A stretch of DNA of 64,000 nucleotides from JAUSIF01 sp963711595 (GCA_963711595.1 CAVQER010000005.1:558001-622000); one strand, 5' to 3'. Shown: positions 17,556 through 36,022, counted from the stretch's first letter. Notes: generated by a model from the letters alone, not told the origin. Program-made: numbers and translations.

Positions 17556-18697
17556 GGTGTCGCGCTCGATTGAACGTCGGTGACACGATTGAGCATCCAC
17601 GTGGATTGGTTCGGCGACGGAATGAGCGCCGGGTCGCCGACCGCGGCCCACATCAGCTGCCCGAAATCGTCGCCAAATCCGGCGATCGGATTCCAGGCGG
17701 CGGAGGGACGCCCGTCGAGCCCGAGCGCGAGCCAGCCGTTCCAGGGAAAGTCCTTGAGCTTCACGGTACGGATGAACATCGGTGAATTGAATCCCGTGAA
17801 GGAATCGTAGGCGATGTTCTCGATTCCGGCGGTGAACACCGTGCTGAAATATTCGCGCTTCACCGTGTAGCCGGCGACGCGCACGCCGCAGGACCTGGCC
17901 AGCGCCGAAACAAGTGATCGCTCCAGATTGATGCGCTCGACCGCCCCGTCATAGTCAAAGGCGCGGAGGCGCTCGACATCGCCCGTGATGCGCTCCGGGT
18001 CCGCACCTCCGCCTTGCCTCCCCAGAAGAAGATAGGCGTGAAACCACCCGGTCCTGATCCAGGGCGGACCCGCCCAGCCGTTCGTCGAATGGCGTGCCGC
18101 CGTGATCAATGCCGCGGCGTCGACCTCCGCCACTTCGAAGTCCCAGTCGGAATCCGGCGCAAGCCATTCGGGCCGCACCAGCGAGCGCGCTAGAGTGCCG
18201 TCGGCCCTCACCCGTAATCCGCGTACGGGGACCCCCGAAACGGCAGGCTCGGCGAGCACGCGGGCCTTCTCCGCTTCCGCGCGATCGATATGGTGCAGGT
18301 AGTCGCCGTGAAACGGTGTGACCGGATAGGGATGCAGCACGACCGCGTCGCTCTTGTCGCGAAGATCCCGCACGACGGCTTCGGCGGCCGCACAGGCGGA
18401 TTGTTCGTCGCCGGTCAGCGGTGACGCCGGGTTGATCCGGACCAGTAGAAAAGATCCGAGCGACTGGATGCTCTCGATCGTCGCGGGCGGCGCGCCGGCG
18501 AAGCGCGGCGCGCTTCCCACATAGGCCTGGATCTTGCCTGCAAGCAGCAACTCCGCAGCGCGATCCGGAGCGACGGAAGAAAATTCGATCTCATGCGGAT
18601 AGAAGGAAGGATAAACCGGCAATTCGTGGCCGCTCTTCGCAACGGTCGCGATGGCGCACATGATCGCACCGAGGAGAACTGCGCGGCGTCCGTTCAT
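17552..18697 (-). CDS. Secreted protein, N-terminal half of a split two-part family
   Basis: The ATG at 18695-18697 overlaps the livF stop (ATGA) and gives 381 residues (MNGRRAVLLGAIMCAIATVA is a signal peptide). The body has no recognised catalytic motif. Landmarks are ELPVYPSFYPHEIEF, KIQAYVGSAPRFAGAPPATI, HPYPVTPFHGDYLHH, GWAGPPWIRTGWFHAYLLLG and RTVKLKDFPWNGWLALGLDG. Each landmark recurs in the first half of the gene at 22152-24538, where it is joined to the domain found at the C-terminus of the 14489-17176 product. The two proteins here therefore probably form one functional unit. Ligand unknown. The gene is intact, unlike its upstream neighbours. Confidence 0.85.
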   Translation of the reverse strand: MNGRRAVLLGAIMCAIATVAKSGHELPVYPSFYPHEIEFSSVAPDRAAELLLAGKIQAYVGSAPRFAGAPPATIESIQSLGSFLLVRINPASPLTGDEQSACAAAEAVVRDLRDKSDAVVLHPYPVTPFHGDYLHHIDRAEAEKARVLAEPAVSGVPVRGLRVRADGTLARSLVRPEWLAPDSDWDFEVAEVDAAALITAARHSTNGWAGPPWIRTGWFHAYLLLGRQGGGADPERITGDVERLRAFDYDGAVERINLERSLVSALARSCGVRVAGYTVKREYFSTVFTAGIENIAYDSFTGFNSPMFIRTVKLKDFPWNGWLALGLDGRPSAAWNPIAGFGDDFGQLMWAAVGDPALIPSPNQSTWMLNRVTDVQSSATP

Positions 18698-19421
18698 CCA
18701 CGCAACGCCTTCACGACCTTCTCGTTGGCGAGCGCTTCCTTCGGCGTGCCGTGGAAGATGATCTCGCCGCGATCGATGGCGTAGAGCCGGTCGCCGATGC
18801 GCGTTGCCGCCGCCAGATGCGACTCCGCCATCAGGATCGAGACGCCCATCGCCTTGATCTTCATCACGGCTTCGGTGAAGCGGTTGACCACGACCGGCGC
18901 CAATCCCTCGAACGCCTCGTCCAGCAGCAGCAGTGTCGGCGACAGCATCATGGCGCGCGCGATCGCCACCATCTTGCGCTGGCCGCCGCTCAGATGCAGC
19001 CCCTGGCGCTGCAACAGGGCCTGAACCTCGGGAAAAACGCCGAAGGCCTGCGCCTCCGGATTCGCGCGCTCCTTGCCGTCGCGTTTTCGTGCGACCTCGT
19101 CGCCCAGCCAGCGGCTGATCATCAGATTCTCGTCCACCGACAGCTCGGGGAACACGCCGCAATCCTCCGGCGAATAGCCGATGCCGCGTTTGGCGCGCTC
19201 GTGCGGCGGCAAGCTTGCTCAGGTCCTCGTCGCCGAAAATGATCTGGCCGGCCCGCAGCGGCAGGAAGCCCATGATGCTTTCGATCGTGGTCGTCTTGCC
19301 GGCGCCGTTGCGCCCGACCAGGCACACGACCTCCTGCTTGTCGACGCTGCAGCGACACGCCGTGCAGGATGTGGGCGGGCCCGCGGTAGGTATCGATCGC
19401 TTTGAGCTCGAGCACGGTCAA
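18694..19421 (-). pseudogene. livF: Liv-type ABC transporter ATP-binding protein (LivF), two frameshifts
   Basis: An ABC ATPase of the branched-chain-amino-acid class. It reads from a TTG start at 19419-19421 (overlapping the livG stop as TTGA) as MTVLELKAIDTYRGPAHILHG. Walker A is GRNGAGKTTTIESI, signature LHLSGGQRKMVAIARAMM and Walker B TLLLLDEAFEGLAP. One extra base near 19349 and one near 19211 break the frame; removing them gives about 241 residues ending VVKALRG. The protein is otherwise well conserved, so I suspect sequence error rather than decay. LivF normally pairs with LivG to power import. Confidence 0.85.
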
Positions 19422-20195
19422 TCCTTTCGTGTGAAGGCGTCCGGCCCGGAAGAGCCGAGCAGGACCATCGCGACCTGATCGTTGTTCCTGATCTCGTCGG
19501 GCGTGCCCTGGGCCAGGATCGCGCCCTGGTGCATGACCACGATCCGGTCGGAATACTTGAACACCACGTCCATGTCGTGCTCGACGATGACGGCGGTGAT
19601 GCCTTCGCCGCGCACGACCGAGGCGATCGTATCCATGATCTGGCCCTTGTCGCGCGTGCTGACCCCGCTCGTCGGCTCGTCGAGGAACAGGAGCTTGGGT
19701 CTCAGCGCGTAGGCGAGCGCCACGTCGAGCAGCTTGCGTTCGCCTTGCGCAAGATCCGCGCGCCCGCTCGTCTGCGTTTGCCCGTCAGGCCGAACTGGCT
19801 GAGCACGGTGTCGGCCTCGCGCGCTCACCTCGTCGTCGAGATGCGCGAGCGCCGCCAGGTTGCTGGTCTTGCCCTGGCGAGAAAAGATCGCCAGCGCCAC
19901 GTTGTCGAAAGCGGTCAGGTCGTCGAACAGGTTGACGATCTGGAAGCTGCGCGCGATGCCCGCCTTGACGCGCTCGGTCACGGTGGTCTGGGTGATGTCA
20001 TCGCCCTTGAACAGAATCTTGCCCGAGTCGGGCGGCAGCAACGCGCTGATCACATTGACGAGCGAGGTCTTGCCGGCGCCGTTGGGGCCGACCAGCGAGA
20101 CGAACTCGCGCTCCTCGATGGTCAGGTTGACGTTGTCGACCGCGCGCGTTTCGCCGAAATATTTCTTCAGATTGATGGTCTGCGAGGAGATTCAT
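19418..20195 (-). pseudogene. livG: Liv-type ABC transporter ATP-binding protein (LivG), four frameshifts
   Basis: The second ATPase of the transporter. The ATG is at 20193-20195, two bases after the livM stop. I resolve four extra bases, near 20187, 19819, 19773 and 19760. After removing them the product is about 257 residues, with Walker A GPNGAGKTSLVNVISALLPP, signature ADLAQGERKLLDVALAYALR, Walker B KLLFLDEPTSGVS and the switch histidine in VIVEHDMDVVF. The end is GPDAFTRKD. Presumed partner of LivF; substrate not predictable. Confidence 0.85.
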
Positions 20196-20197
20196 CG

Positions 20198-21207
20198 TCA
20201 TCCCCTCTCTCTCAGCTTGTCGACAATGGCGCGACAGGGTTCCGACGATGCCGGTCGGCAGCACCATCACCAGCACGACGAGCACCGCGCCGAGCAGGAA
20301 TTGCCAGTATGCGGTGCTCGCGACAGCGTAGACCTTGAGATAGTTGAAGACGATCGCGCCGACGATCGGGCCGGTGAAGGTGCGGAAGCCGCCGAGCACG
20401 GTCATGAACACGATCTCGCCGGAGAACGGCCAGTACAGAATGTCGGGCGTGGTCAGGCCGTTGAGCGGCACCCAAAGGATGCCGGCGAGCCCCGTGAAGC
20501 ATGCCGGAGATCACGAACGCGAACCAGCGATAGCGCTGCATCGGGATGCCGACGAAACTGGCGCGTGTCTCGTTGTCGCGGATGGCCTGCAGCGCCTTGC
20601 CGAACGGCGAGTGCACGATCACCCACATCAGCACCGTGCAAACGCAGAACAGGAACAGCACGTAGTAATAGTAGGACTAGCACGAACGTCTGGTACGCGC
20701 CGCGCCCTTTGAAATCGATCAATCCGCCAAGCAGCGTCAGATTGGAGAAGGCCACGCGGATGCCGTCGGTGCCGCCGGTCACCCAGAAGAATTTGAAGGC
20801 GAGGCTCCACAGCACCTGCGACAGCGCAAGCGTCAGGATGCCGAAGAAGATGCGGGTGTGGCGGACGCAGACGTAGCCGAACAGCGCCGAGACAAGAGCG
20901 GTGATCGAGGAGTCCGCCCAGGATGCACAGCTCCATGGAGCTGATACCGAGATCGCGCACCATGAAGGCGACGGAATAGGCGCCGATGCCGAAATAGGCG
21001 GAATGACCGAACGAAAGCAGGCCCGTGTAGCCGAGCAGCAGGTTGAACCCGAGCGCGGCGATGGCGAAGATCAGTCCGTAGGTGAGCAGCTGCGTCTGAT
21101 AGACATCGACAAATCTCGGCAACGCGCATGAGTCCGACCAGAATTGGTATCGCGCACGCGAGGATTAGGAGGGTCGAGGGACCGGTGCGGGACGCGTTGT
21201 TCTGCAT
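20198..21207 (-). pseudogene. livM: Liv-type ABC transporter permease (LivM), five frameshifts
   Basis: A polytopic inner-membrane permease of the LivM family. It starts MQNNASRTGPSTLLILACAI (ATG 21205-21207, two bases after the livH stop). Five extra bases (near 21125, 20909, 20675, 20491 and 20228) divide it into fragments. Without them it reads about 334 residues, including ALGFNLLLGYTGLLSFGHSA, the FGKALQAIRDNETRASFVGI loop typical of LivM, VMTVLGG-type and GPIVGAI segments, ending SRIVDKLRERG. The conserved EAA-like loop supports an import function. Confidence 0.85.
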
Positions 21208-21209
21208 GT

Positions 21210-22092
21210 TCACGCCCTCCCGAACAGGCCGGTCGGGCGTACCAGCAGGACAGCGGCGGCGATCAGGTACAGCACCGCGAGTTCGATCTCGGGAAAGAAC
21301 TGGATGCCCGCCGTGCGCACGAAGCTCACGATCAGCGCGCCGACCAATGCGCCCTCGAGGCTGCCGAGCCCGCCGATGACGACGACGACGAACGCCAGGA
21401 TCAGCGCTTCGACACCCATGCCGAGCACGGCGGCCTGCGCCGGCACGACGACTGCGCCGCCGAGCCCCGCCATGAAGCAGCCGATGGCGAATGCCTGCAC
21501 GTAGACCCGTCCGACGTTGAGGCCGAGCGCGGAGGCCATGCGCCGGTTTTGCGACGTGGCGCGCAGGATGACGCCGAACCTCGTGCGGTAGATGAACCCC
21601 AGAGGACCGACGGCGGCCAGCGATGCCGATGACGATGACCAAGAGATTGTAGACGGGATAGAGCAGGTTGCATGACCCGCATGCTGCCCATGCTGTCCAT
21701 GATCGCGCCCGCGCGTCAGCGGCGTGCCGCCGAACAGGAAGCTGCATCACGTCCTCGAGGATCATCAGCAGCCCGAAGGTGATGAGCAGTTGGTATTCCT
21801 CCGGCCGATTGTAGAGCGGCCGCAGCAGCGTCGGCTCGATCACCGCGCCGACCGCGGCCACGGCGACAGCGCCCGCCGGCAGCAAGCAGGAACGACACCC
21901 AAAGCGGAGCACCGGCGGCGAAGCGGTACCGATCGCCCAGGCCGTGACATAGGCCCCGAGCGCATACAGGCTGCCGTGCGCCAGATTGACGATGCGCATG
22001 ACGCCATAGATCAGGCTCAGGCCGGCGGCGATGAGGAACAGGATGCAGGCGTAGAAAATGGAATTCAGAATTTGAATAATCAGGATATCCAT
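21210..22092 (-). pseudogene. livH: Liv-type ABC transporter permease (LivH), about seven frameshifts
   Basis: The partner permease of LivM. It starts MDILIIQILNSIFYACILFL (ATG 22090-22092) and ends LLVRPTGLFGRA. I count seven extra bases: two near 21906 and one each near 21873, 21741, 21709, 21670 and 21617. Corrected length is about 291 residues, the family norm. Recognisable segments are LIYGVMRIVNLAHGSLYALG, LLITFGLLMILEDVMQ, RMASALGLNVGRVYVQAFAI and VVIGGLGSLEGALVGALIVS. It is third in transcription order after the solute-binding protein and the fused accessory gene. Confidence 0.85.
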
Positions 22093-22151
22093 TTGCCCCC
22101 CGCCCAATTTTCTTGGTCCCCGTGGAGACGCACCGTCGACCCCATGTCCGA

Positions 22152-24538
22152 CTAGCCCGGAGAGCCCGTCGCGCCGATGCGGAAGCGCAACGACTTGACC
22201 GATGGAACCATGGAATTGCCGTCGAGGAAAATGGCGAGGATGACCGTGTACTCGCCCGGCGGCAGGCGTTCCGGCAGGTCGATCGTGAAGCGCCCGTCCT
22301 TCTCCCAGTGCATCTTGTCGAGGCTGCGCACCTTGCCGTCAGGACCGATCAGAAGATAGCGCGAAACGACAAGCAGTCCGAAGGTCCCGCGCATCGTAGT
22401 CCGCAACAGCGGCTCTTTCGTAAGCCTGTAGTCACGGCCTGCCTTCAAGACGATTTCGGCGCTGGCACGGACGGCGATCGTACCACCGTCCAGTGTGGCC
22501 GATTCGATCACCGCGCGCGGCGGATTGACGAAGCGGTCGAACGTGCCGAAGCCCAGCGGATACGTAGCCTCGCGGACCGCGTCGCAGCACGACCGACTGG
22601 GAATCCCATTCCTTCAGCCGATAGGGCCCATTGGTCACGAGGAAATGGCCGTTCTTCTCGACGAAGGCGGCGAGCGCACGCCAGCGCGCTTGCGCCTCTT
22701 CGGCCGTCACGAACTCCTTCAGTGGTTCCGGGCGATAGCTTTCCCGCTCGAACTGCCCGATCAACGATCGGCAGCTTTGCCCGCAGGTCCCGGTCGCGAA
22801 CGAGGTCCATCCACGGGATGCGCCGCCGCGCCGCCTCCCCTTCGGAGAAGGCGGCATAACCCCGTGTGACCGCCTCTTCCATCAGCACCAGCAGATGCCA
22901 CGGCACCGTGCTCCACGGCGGCGCCAGCGGCCGCCACCTGCCGCTCGTCGCCCGGAGCGTCTTCGAAGATAGACTTCGACCACGGGCGTGTTCGTGAAGA
23001 TTTCCCAATCCTCGGCGATGGCGTGCTTCGTCCGTTCGACGCGCACGACCTTGAGCCCGACCAGGCGTTCCTGCATCGCTGCGAATGTCGAGGCGAGACG
23101 CGGCTCGCGCGCGTCCTCTCCGGCGCCCGCCTTCGCGCCCCAGCGATAGGCGAACACGAACGGATAGATCACGTCGGCCACGGCCCATCTCGGTGCCGTC
23201 CTCGAACGGCGAGGCGAGCACCTCGTAGACCACCTTCGCCGAGGCAACGGTCCGGTGCGCCGACGGGCTCAAGCAGCCCCGATTCCGGGCTGCGGATCGA
23301 AATGCGTCGGCCGGCACGCTGATGCCGCCGGACTGGCCCTCCACCCTGGTGACGTCCGACTGCACGCGGTTGGGCATCCAGCTTGCGTTGAACGGGAAAC
23401 TGAATCATGGCCGGATCGCCGATCGCGGACCAGATCAGCCGCCCCATCGGTCGGTGAAGCCGGCGACCGGATTCCAGGCGCCCGCTGAACGCTCGCGCAC
23501 GCCGAGGTGCAGCTTGCCGTTCCACGGGTAGTCCTTGAGCTTCACGGTGCGCAGAAAAACGGGACGTTCAGGCCGCTGAGCGAATCGTAGGCGACGTTCT
23601 CGATGCCCGCCGGGTAGGCAGCGTCTGATGAATTCGTCTTTCACCGCGTAGCCGACGACCATGCGGGCGCAGCCCTCGGCAAGCGCTGTCACCAGGCGCC
23701 GCTCCAGGTCCGCTCGTTCGGCGAGGCCGCGCGTTTCGCCGCGGATCAGGCGTGTCGTACGTGTCCTCGATCTGCTCGCGCGCGGCGGCGTCGAGCGCAG
23801 GCGCCAGCAGCCGGTGCGCCTGGAACCAGCCTTCCTTCGCCCACGGCGGCCCCGACCAACCGTCGAACGGCAAGCCCGTGCTCGGCGAGCAGGTCGTCGA
23901 CCGGCACTTCCTCAAGCACGACATCGGCGCCACTGGCTGCAAGGCTCCACCGCGCGCGCACGATCGCCGCGGCGAGCTGGCCCTTGGCGCCGAGCTTCTC
24001 GGGTCGCTCCGGCTCGATCGCACCGACGACCTCTGCCATCGCTGCTTCGACACGGTCCAGATGATGCAGGTAATCGGCGTGATAGGGCGTCACCGGATAG
24101 GGGTGGAAAACGAAGCCGCCCGCCTTCTCCTTGCGTAGTGCCGCCAGGATACCCGCGTGCGGCAGCGCAGCGGGCATCGGCGGAGGCGAAGCGCGGCGAG
24201 CCCGTGTTGAAGGAGAGGATGAGGAACGATCCGAGCGATCGTCACCGACTTCACGTGCTTCGGCACCGGTCCGGCGAACGCGGGCGCGGCGCCGACATAG
24301 GCGTGCAGCGTTTCCTCGGTCAGGCCCTTGGCCGCGGCCGCGGGGTCGACCGCTTCGATGCGGATTTCGTCGGGGTAGTAGGAGGGGAAGTGGCCGACCG
24401 AATGCCCGGCGCTCGCCCTGGCCGCCAGCGACGACCAGGCCGGCCAACCATGCCGACTGCGCTTGACGACCCGCGACCGACGGACGCGGGAGCAATCCGG
24501 GACGCGGGCGTCCCGCCGGCGCATCTGCCACGGCACAT
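22152..24538 (-). pseudogene. Secreted two-domain accessory protein, fused paralogue, many frameshifts
   Basis: No single long frame exists, but the pieces line up in order with the split pair elsewhere in the cluster. N-terminal half: HSVGHFPSYYPDEIRIEAVD, LHAYVGAAPAFAGPVPKHVK, HPYPVTPYHADYLHHLDRVE, RTVKLKDYPWNGKLHLGV; this matches 17552-18697. C-terminal half: VVYEVLASPFEDGTEM, PPWSTVPWHLLVLMEEAVTR, HFLVTNGPYRLKEWDSQSVV, ending FLDGNSMVPSVKSLRFRIG; this matches the last 400 residues of the 14489-17176 product. I infer at least ten extra bases and roughly 780-790 residues. The start is uncertain: an ATG at 24538 or a GTG at 24531 precede a hydrophobic leader. No catalytic motif was recognised. 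It lies between the binding protein and livH, so it probably acts with the transporter outside the membrane. Confidence 0.7.
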
Positions 24539-24611
24539 CGCAGATCTTCCGTCCGTTCGCAAGGAGGCGGCCGTGTCGATGAAACACGGCCGCTCTCTCG
24601 ATCAGGTCGCG

Positions 24612-25994
24612 TCAGGCAAGCCAAGTGGTCTTCAGCCAGTTGGCCGCCGCCGTCGACTCGTTGTGCGACGTGCCGGGCTTCGGCCAATTGGGCGGCGCCG
24701 TGATGTCCCGGATGGGAATCGTGAGGATCGACTGTCGGATCCCAAACGGGGAAGTCATATTTGGGATCGTTCTTGGTCATCCCGATCACGGCGTCCTTGT
24801 AGCCCTGGTGGTTGTCGGGCCGGATGTAGGTGTAGCCCGACGGCGCATCGATCCCCATGCCTTCGAGCATGGCGATGATGACTTCGTCATCCGGCCAGCC
24901 GCCTACGAGCTGGTTGGCCTTCTCGACGGCCGCCTTGATCAGGTAGAGCGAGGTATAGGCGCCGTCCGACTCGAAGCTCGGATATTCGTTCCAGCGCTTG
25001 AAATAGCGCTCGACGAACGAGTCGTTGATCGGCCAGCGCCCCTTGGCGGGGAACGTGAAGAAGTAGTTGGCGTGCGCGCCGGCGAGCACGCCCTCGGGGT
25101 GATCCTTGCCGATGGCGTGCGGCTGGCCGCCGAAGGCCAGCGTGGTGGCGACCTTCATCTTGTCGAACAGGCCGTAGCGCAGCGCCTGCTTGTAGAACGC
25201 CACGTAGTCGCCGCCCCATACGCCGCAGATCAGCACGTCCGGCTGTGTCGGAAATCAGCTTGGTGATGTGCGGAGTGAAGTCGGTGGCGCCGAGCTTCGG
25301 CCACGCCTCGGAGACCGACGGTCGAGCCGGGAACGAGCTTCTGGTAACGCCAGCATGAAGTGTTCATGCACGTTGCGGCCGTAGCTGTAGTCCGGCTGGA
25401 TCGAGCCGACCCGCTTGGCATTGGGCCAGGCCTTCGCAGCGCCGACCGCCGAAGTGACGCCGTCCGCCGACTGGATGTTGGTTACGCGGAACACGTATTT
25501 CGGCTTGGGCACCGCCTTGTCGAACAGGAAGTCGGTGCAGCCGTCGTTGAACATCGTCAGCACGCCGCAGTTCCTCGGCGACCGGGCCGAGCGCCGGCGT
25601 GTTGCCGCTGGAGATGATGCCCGTGAACAGGTCGATGTTCTCCGAGAGCTTCATGCGGCGAAGCTCCTTGACGTTGGCGTCGGTGCCCGCGGCTTCGTCG
25701 GCCATGATGGTCTCGATCTTGCGCTTGCCCAGGAGTCCGCCTTCGGCGTTGATTTCCTCGGCCGCCAGCAGGTGTCCCTTGCGGCCGGGCTCACCCAGGA
25801 GGTTGGCGGGGCCGGTGAGGAACGTGATGTGACCGGTCTTGAACGGTTTGTCCGGGATGTTTCCCTTTGGCCTTGAATTGCGCGTGTGCGGGCCGCGGTC
25901 CGGCGAAATAGGTAGCCGGCGCGATGGTCGCCGCAGCAGCCGCGGTCGCACCGACGGTGTTCAGGAAGTTTCTGCGAGTCAGATTGTTTGCCAT
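24612..25994 (-). pseudogene. Tat-exported Liv-type ABC transporter solute-binding protein, six frameshifts
   Basis: The periplasmic ligand-binding component. It starts MANNLTRRNFLNTVGATAAA, with a twin-arginine motif and a cleavage-like PAHAQ near residue 39. The LivJ-type fold is recognisable from GHITFLTGPANLLGEPGRKG, LLGKRKIETIMADEAAGTDA, GVWGGDYVAFYKQALRYGL and FFTFPAKGRWPINDSFVERY. Six extra bases (near 25861, 25568, 25346, 25317, 25255 and 24729) break the frame; corrected length is about 458 residues, ending NWLKTTWLA. It is the first gene of the cluster. Substrate cannot be read from sequence; Liv-type proteins bind amino acids, amides, urea and aromatic acids among others. Confidence 0.85.
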
Positions 25995-26056
25995 GAAGCT
26001 CCTCCTCCCGAGGAGTGTGAAGTAGAAAAAATTCTTCTTGACGGAGCTCGTTCGTC

Positions 26057-26094
26057 AGCTCGTTGCGATAAGTCTATGCCGGTCGCAACGAGCT
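26057..26094 (-). promoter_or_regulatory. Perfect 12-base inverted repeat in the Liv cluster leader
   Basis: AGCTCGTTGCGA and TCGCAACGAGCT flank a 14-base spacer, about 63 bases before the solute-binding-protein ATG. A third, partial AGCTCGTT copy lies closer to the gene. It has no following U-run in the direction of transcription, so it is more like an operator or leader hairpin than a terminator. Confidence 0.5.
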
Positions 26095-26102
26095 AGTCCA
26101 GA

Positions 26103-26132
26103 TAAAGAAAAGCAGGCCCCACTCGAGCCTGC
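26103..26132 (-). terminator. Terminator of the amine oxidase gene
   Basis: On the minus strand GCAGGC and GCCTGC pair around a 9-base loop and are followed by TTTTCTTTATC. It lies about 65 bases after the amine oxidase stop and ahead of the Liv cluster. Confidence 0.7.
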
Positions 26133-26195
26133 GGCCCGCTGCGCAGGATCAAATTGTCGTGTCGCTGAAATGACCGGATTTGTGCGTGCCTTGCA

Positions 26196-27465
26196 CTAGG
26201 GAGCTGCCTGCCGCGCGACCGCGGCGATCGCCGCGCCGGCGGCAGCAACGCCCGTCTCATACGCCCCGTGGGTCGTCGAGAAGCTCGCCGCGGAACACGC
26301 TTCCCCGGCAAAGAACAGCCGGTCGTTGACGGGGGCGGCCAAAATCGCCCTCGCGTGGGCCTTCCCCGGCAGAGCATGTGAATAGGAGCCCTGGGCAAAC
26401 GGATCCCGGCTCCACGCCGTTGCTGCGAGGGGCGTAAGACGTGCGCGGATGCCGTTCCCGAGCTGCGCCGCAAGCTCATCGACCGCAAACGCAGGCAGCG
26501 CACCGTCGCCTTCCTGCTCCAGTTGTCGCGCGAGGCTTCCGCCGAAAAACCCCTCGATCAATGGCCGGCCGAATGGGCGCAGGTGATACGCGCCCGTCCC
26601 GGTCCGCGTGGCGTTGCCAAACAGCCGCGCCTCTTGCGGCACCGCCTCGGGCCGTTCGAGCCGGAACAAAACCTTGTCCGCGAGCCCAAGCGGCAAGCCG
26701 GTCGCCGCGTCCACCTTTTCCGGCAGCGGCGGCGTGAAATGCACCTGTTCGGAAGCGATCACTGTCGTAGGCAGGGTCACGATCGCCGCGCGCGCGTCGA
26801 TGCTCCCCTTCGAGGTTTCGATGCGCACACGTTTTCCGCCGTGGTCGATCCGCGTCACCGGGCAATCGAACACAACCGGCAGTTCTGCGCCGTGCGCGGC
26901 GATCGCGGCGCCGAGCCCCTCCTTCACGCGCCAATTCACCCCTGTTGTCGCCGTACTCCGCTGCATCGCGTACCGATACCTGATCGAGCTCCGCGCCGTT
27001 CGCGTAGGTGCTGATCGCGTTCAGCAATTCATTCCAACGGCCGTTCGGATCGAGAAAGTCGCTTGCCGGCCGATCGTGATGGTCCTCCGTCGCGCGATCG
27101 AGCCGGTCGTAGAATTCCGCAGACGCCCGCTGAAAGTCGCGCCGTTGCTCCTCCGAGAAGCTCAGGTCGCGCTTGTTGCTCGTCCAGGGCGCGGGCGTGC
27201 GGTCGATGGTGAACCCCGCCGCCTCCGCGATTTGAGCCCACGGGTTGCGATCGGCCGAATGCAGCCAACCGCAACCGAGGTCGAGCGGAAAGCCGTCATG
27301 CGCCGCCGTCCAAGCACGCCCGCCGAGACGCGACCTGCCTTCAAGCACCACGAAACGGATCGGCGCGGCTGCCGCGAGTTGCCTGCCCGCGGCGATGCCG
27401 GCCGCACCCGCGCCTATGATGGTTACGTCGACTTCGCCGCTCGGGATCGATCTTGTCTTCGGCAT
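26196..27465 (-). CDS. FAD-dependent amine oxidase family protein, single frameshift
   Basis: A flavin monoamine-oxidase-type enzyme expected to oxidise an amine using FAD. From the ATG at 27463-27465 (MPKTRSIPSGEVDVTIIGAG) it has the dinucleotide-binding GAGAAGIAAGRQLAAA and the ARWGG-like RLGGRAWT motif. The C-terminal RLFFAGEACSAASFSTTHGA is the flavin-contacting signature. An extra base near 26946 changes AAEYGDTGVNWRVKEG to AAEYGDNRGELAR; the remainder continues in the next frame. Corrected length is about 422 residues. There is no signal peptide. Substrate unknown. It is separated from rpoC by a terminator and from the Liv cluster by its own. Confidence 0.85.
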
Positions 27466-27500
27466 GGTTCCAGGAATCTGGCGAGGCGCCGGCAATATGG

Positions 27501-27526
27501 AAAGGGCCGCCCGCGGGCGGCCCTTT
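27501..27526 (-). terminator. Terminator after rpoC
   Basis: A perfect palindrome with AAAGGGCCGCCCG arms lies 28 bases after the rpoC stop. On the minus strand the stem ends in CCCTTTCC, a short U-run. It also separates rpoC from the amine oxidase gene. Confidence 0.7.
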
Positions 27527-27553
27527 GCTGTTTGGTATCAGTCGGTCTTCCGC

Positions 27554-31777
<4,224 letters not shown>

Positions 31778-31862
31778 CTTCTCCTTCGGTCCGGACGCCG
31801 GAGCCCTGCTGCTCCGCGCCGGTAGGAATTCGTTTGCATTTGACGCCCGATGGCGCTGGCGA

Positions 31863-31885
31863 CGCCGGGGTTGGCGACCCCGGCG
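31863..31885 (-). repeat. Stem-loop between rpoB and rpoC
   Basis: CGCCGGGGT and ACCCCGGCG pair around a five-base loop seven bases after the rpoB stop. No U-run follows on the minus strand, so it is more likely a processing or stability element than a terminator. Confidence 0.55.
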
Positions 31886-31891
31886 CCTTGA

Positions 31892-36022
<4,131 letters not shown>

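Noticed and set aside
19418..25994. Programmed frameshifting or recoding in the Liv genes
   Set aside because: Break sites share no slippery sequence or downstream structure, are far too many per gene, and also occur in fusA and tuf; extra bases from sequencing explain them better.
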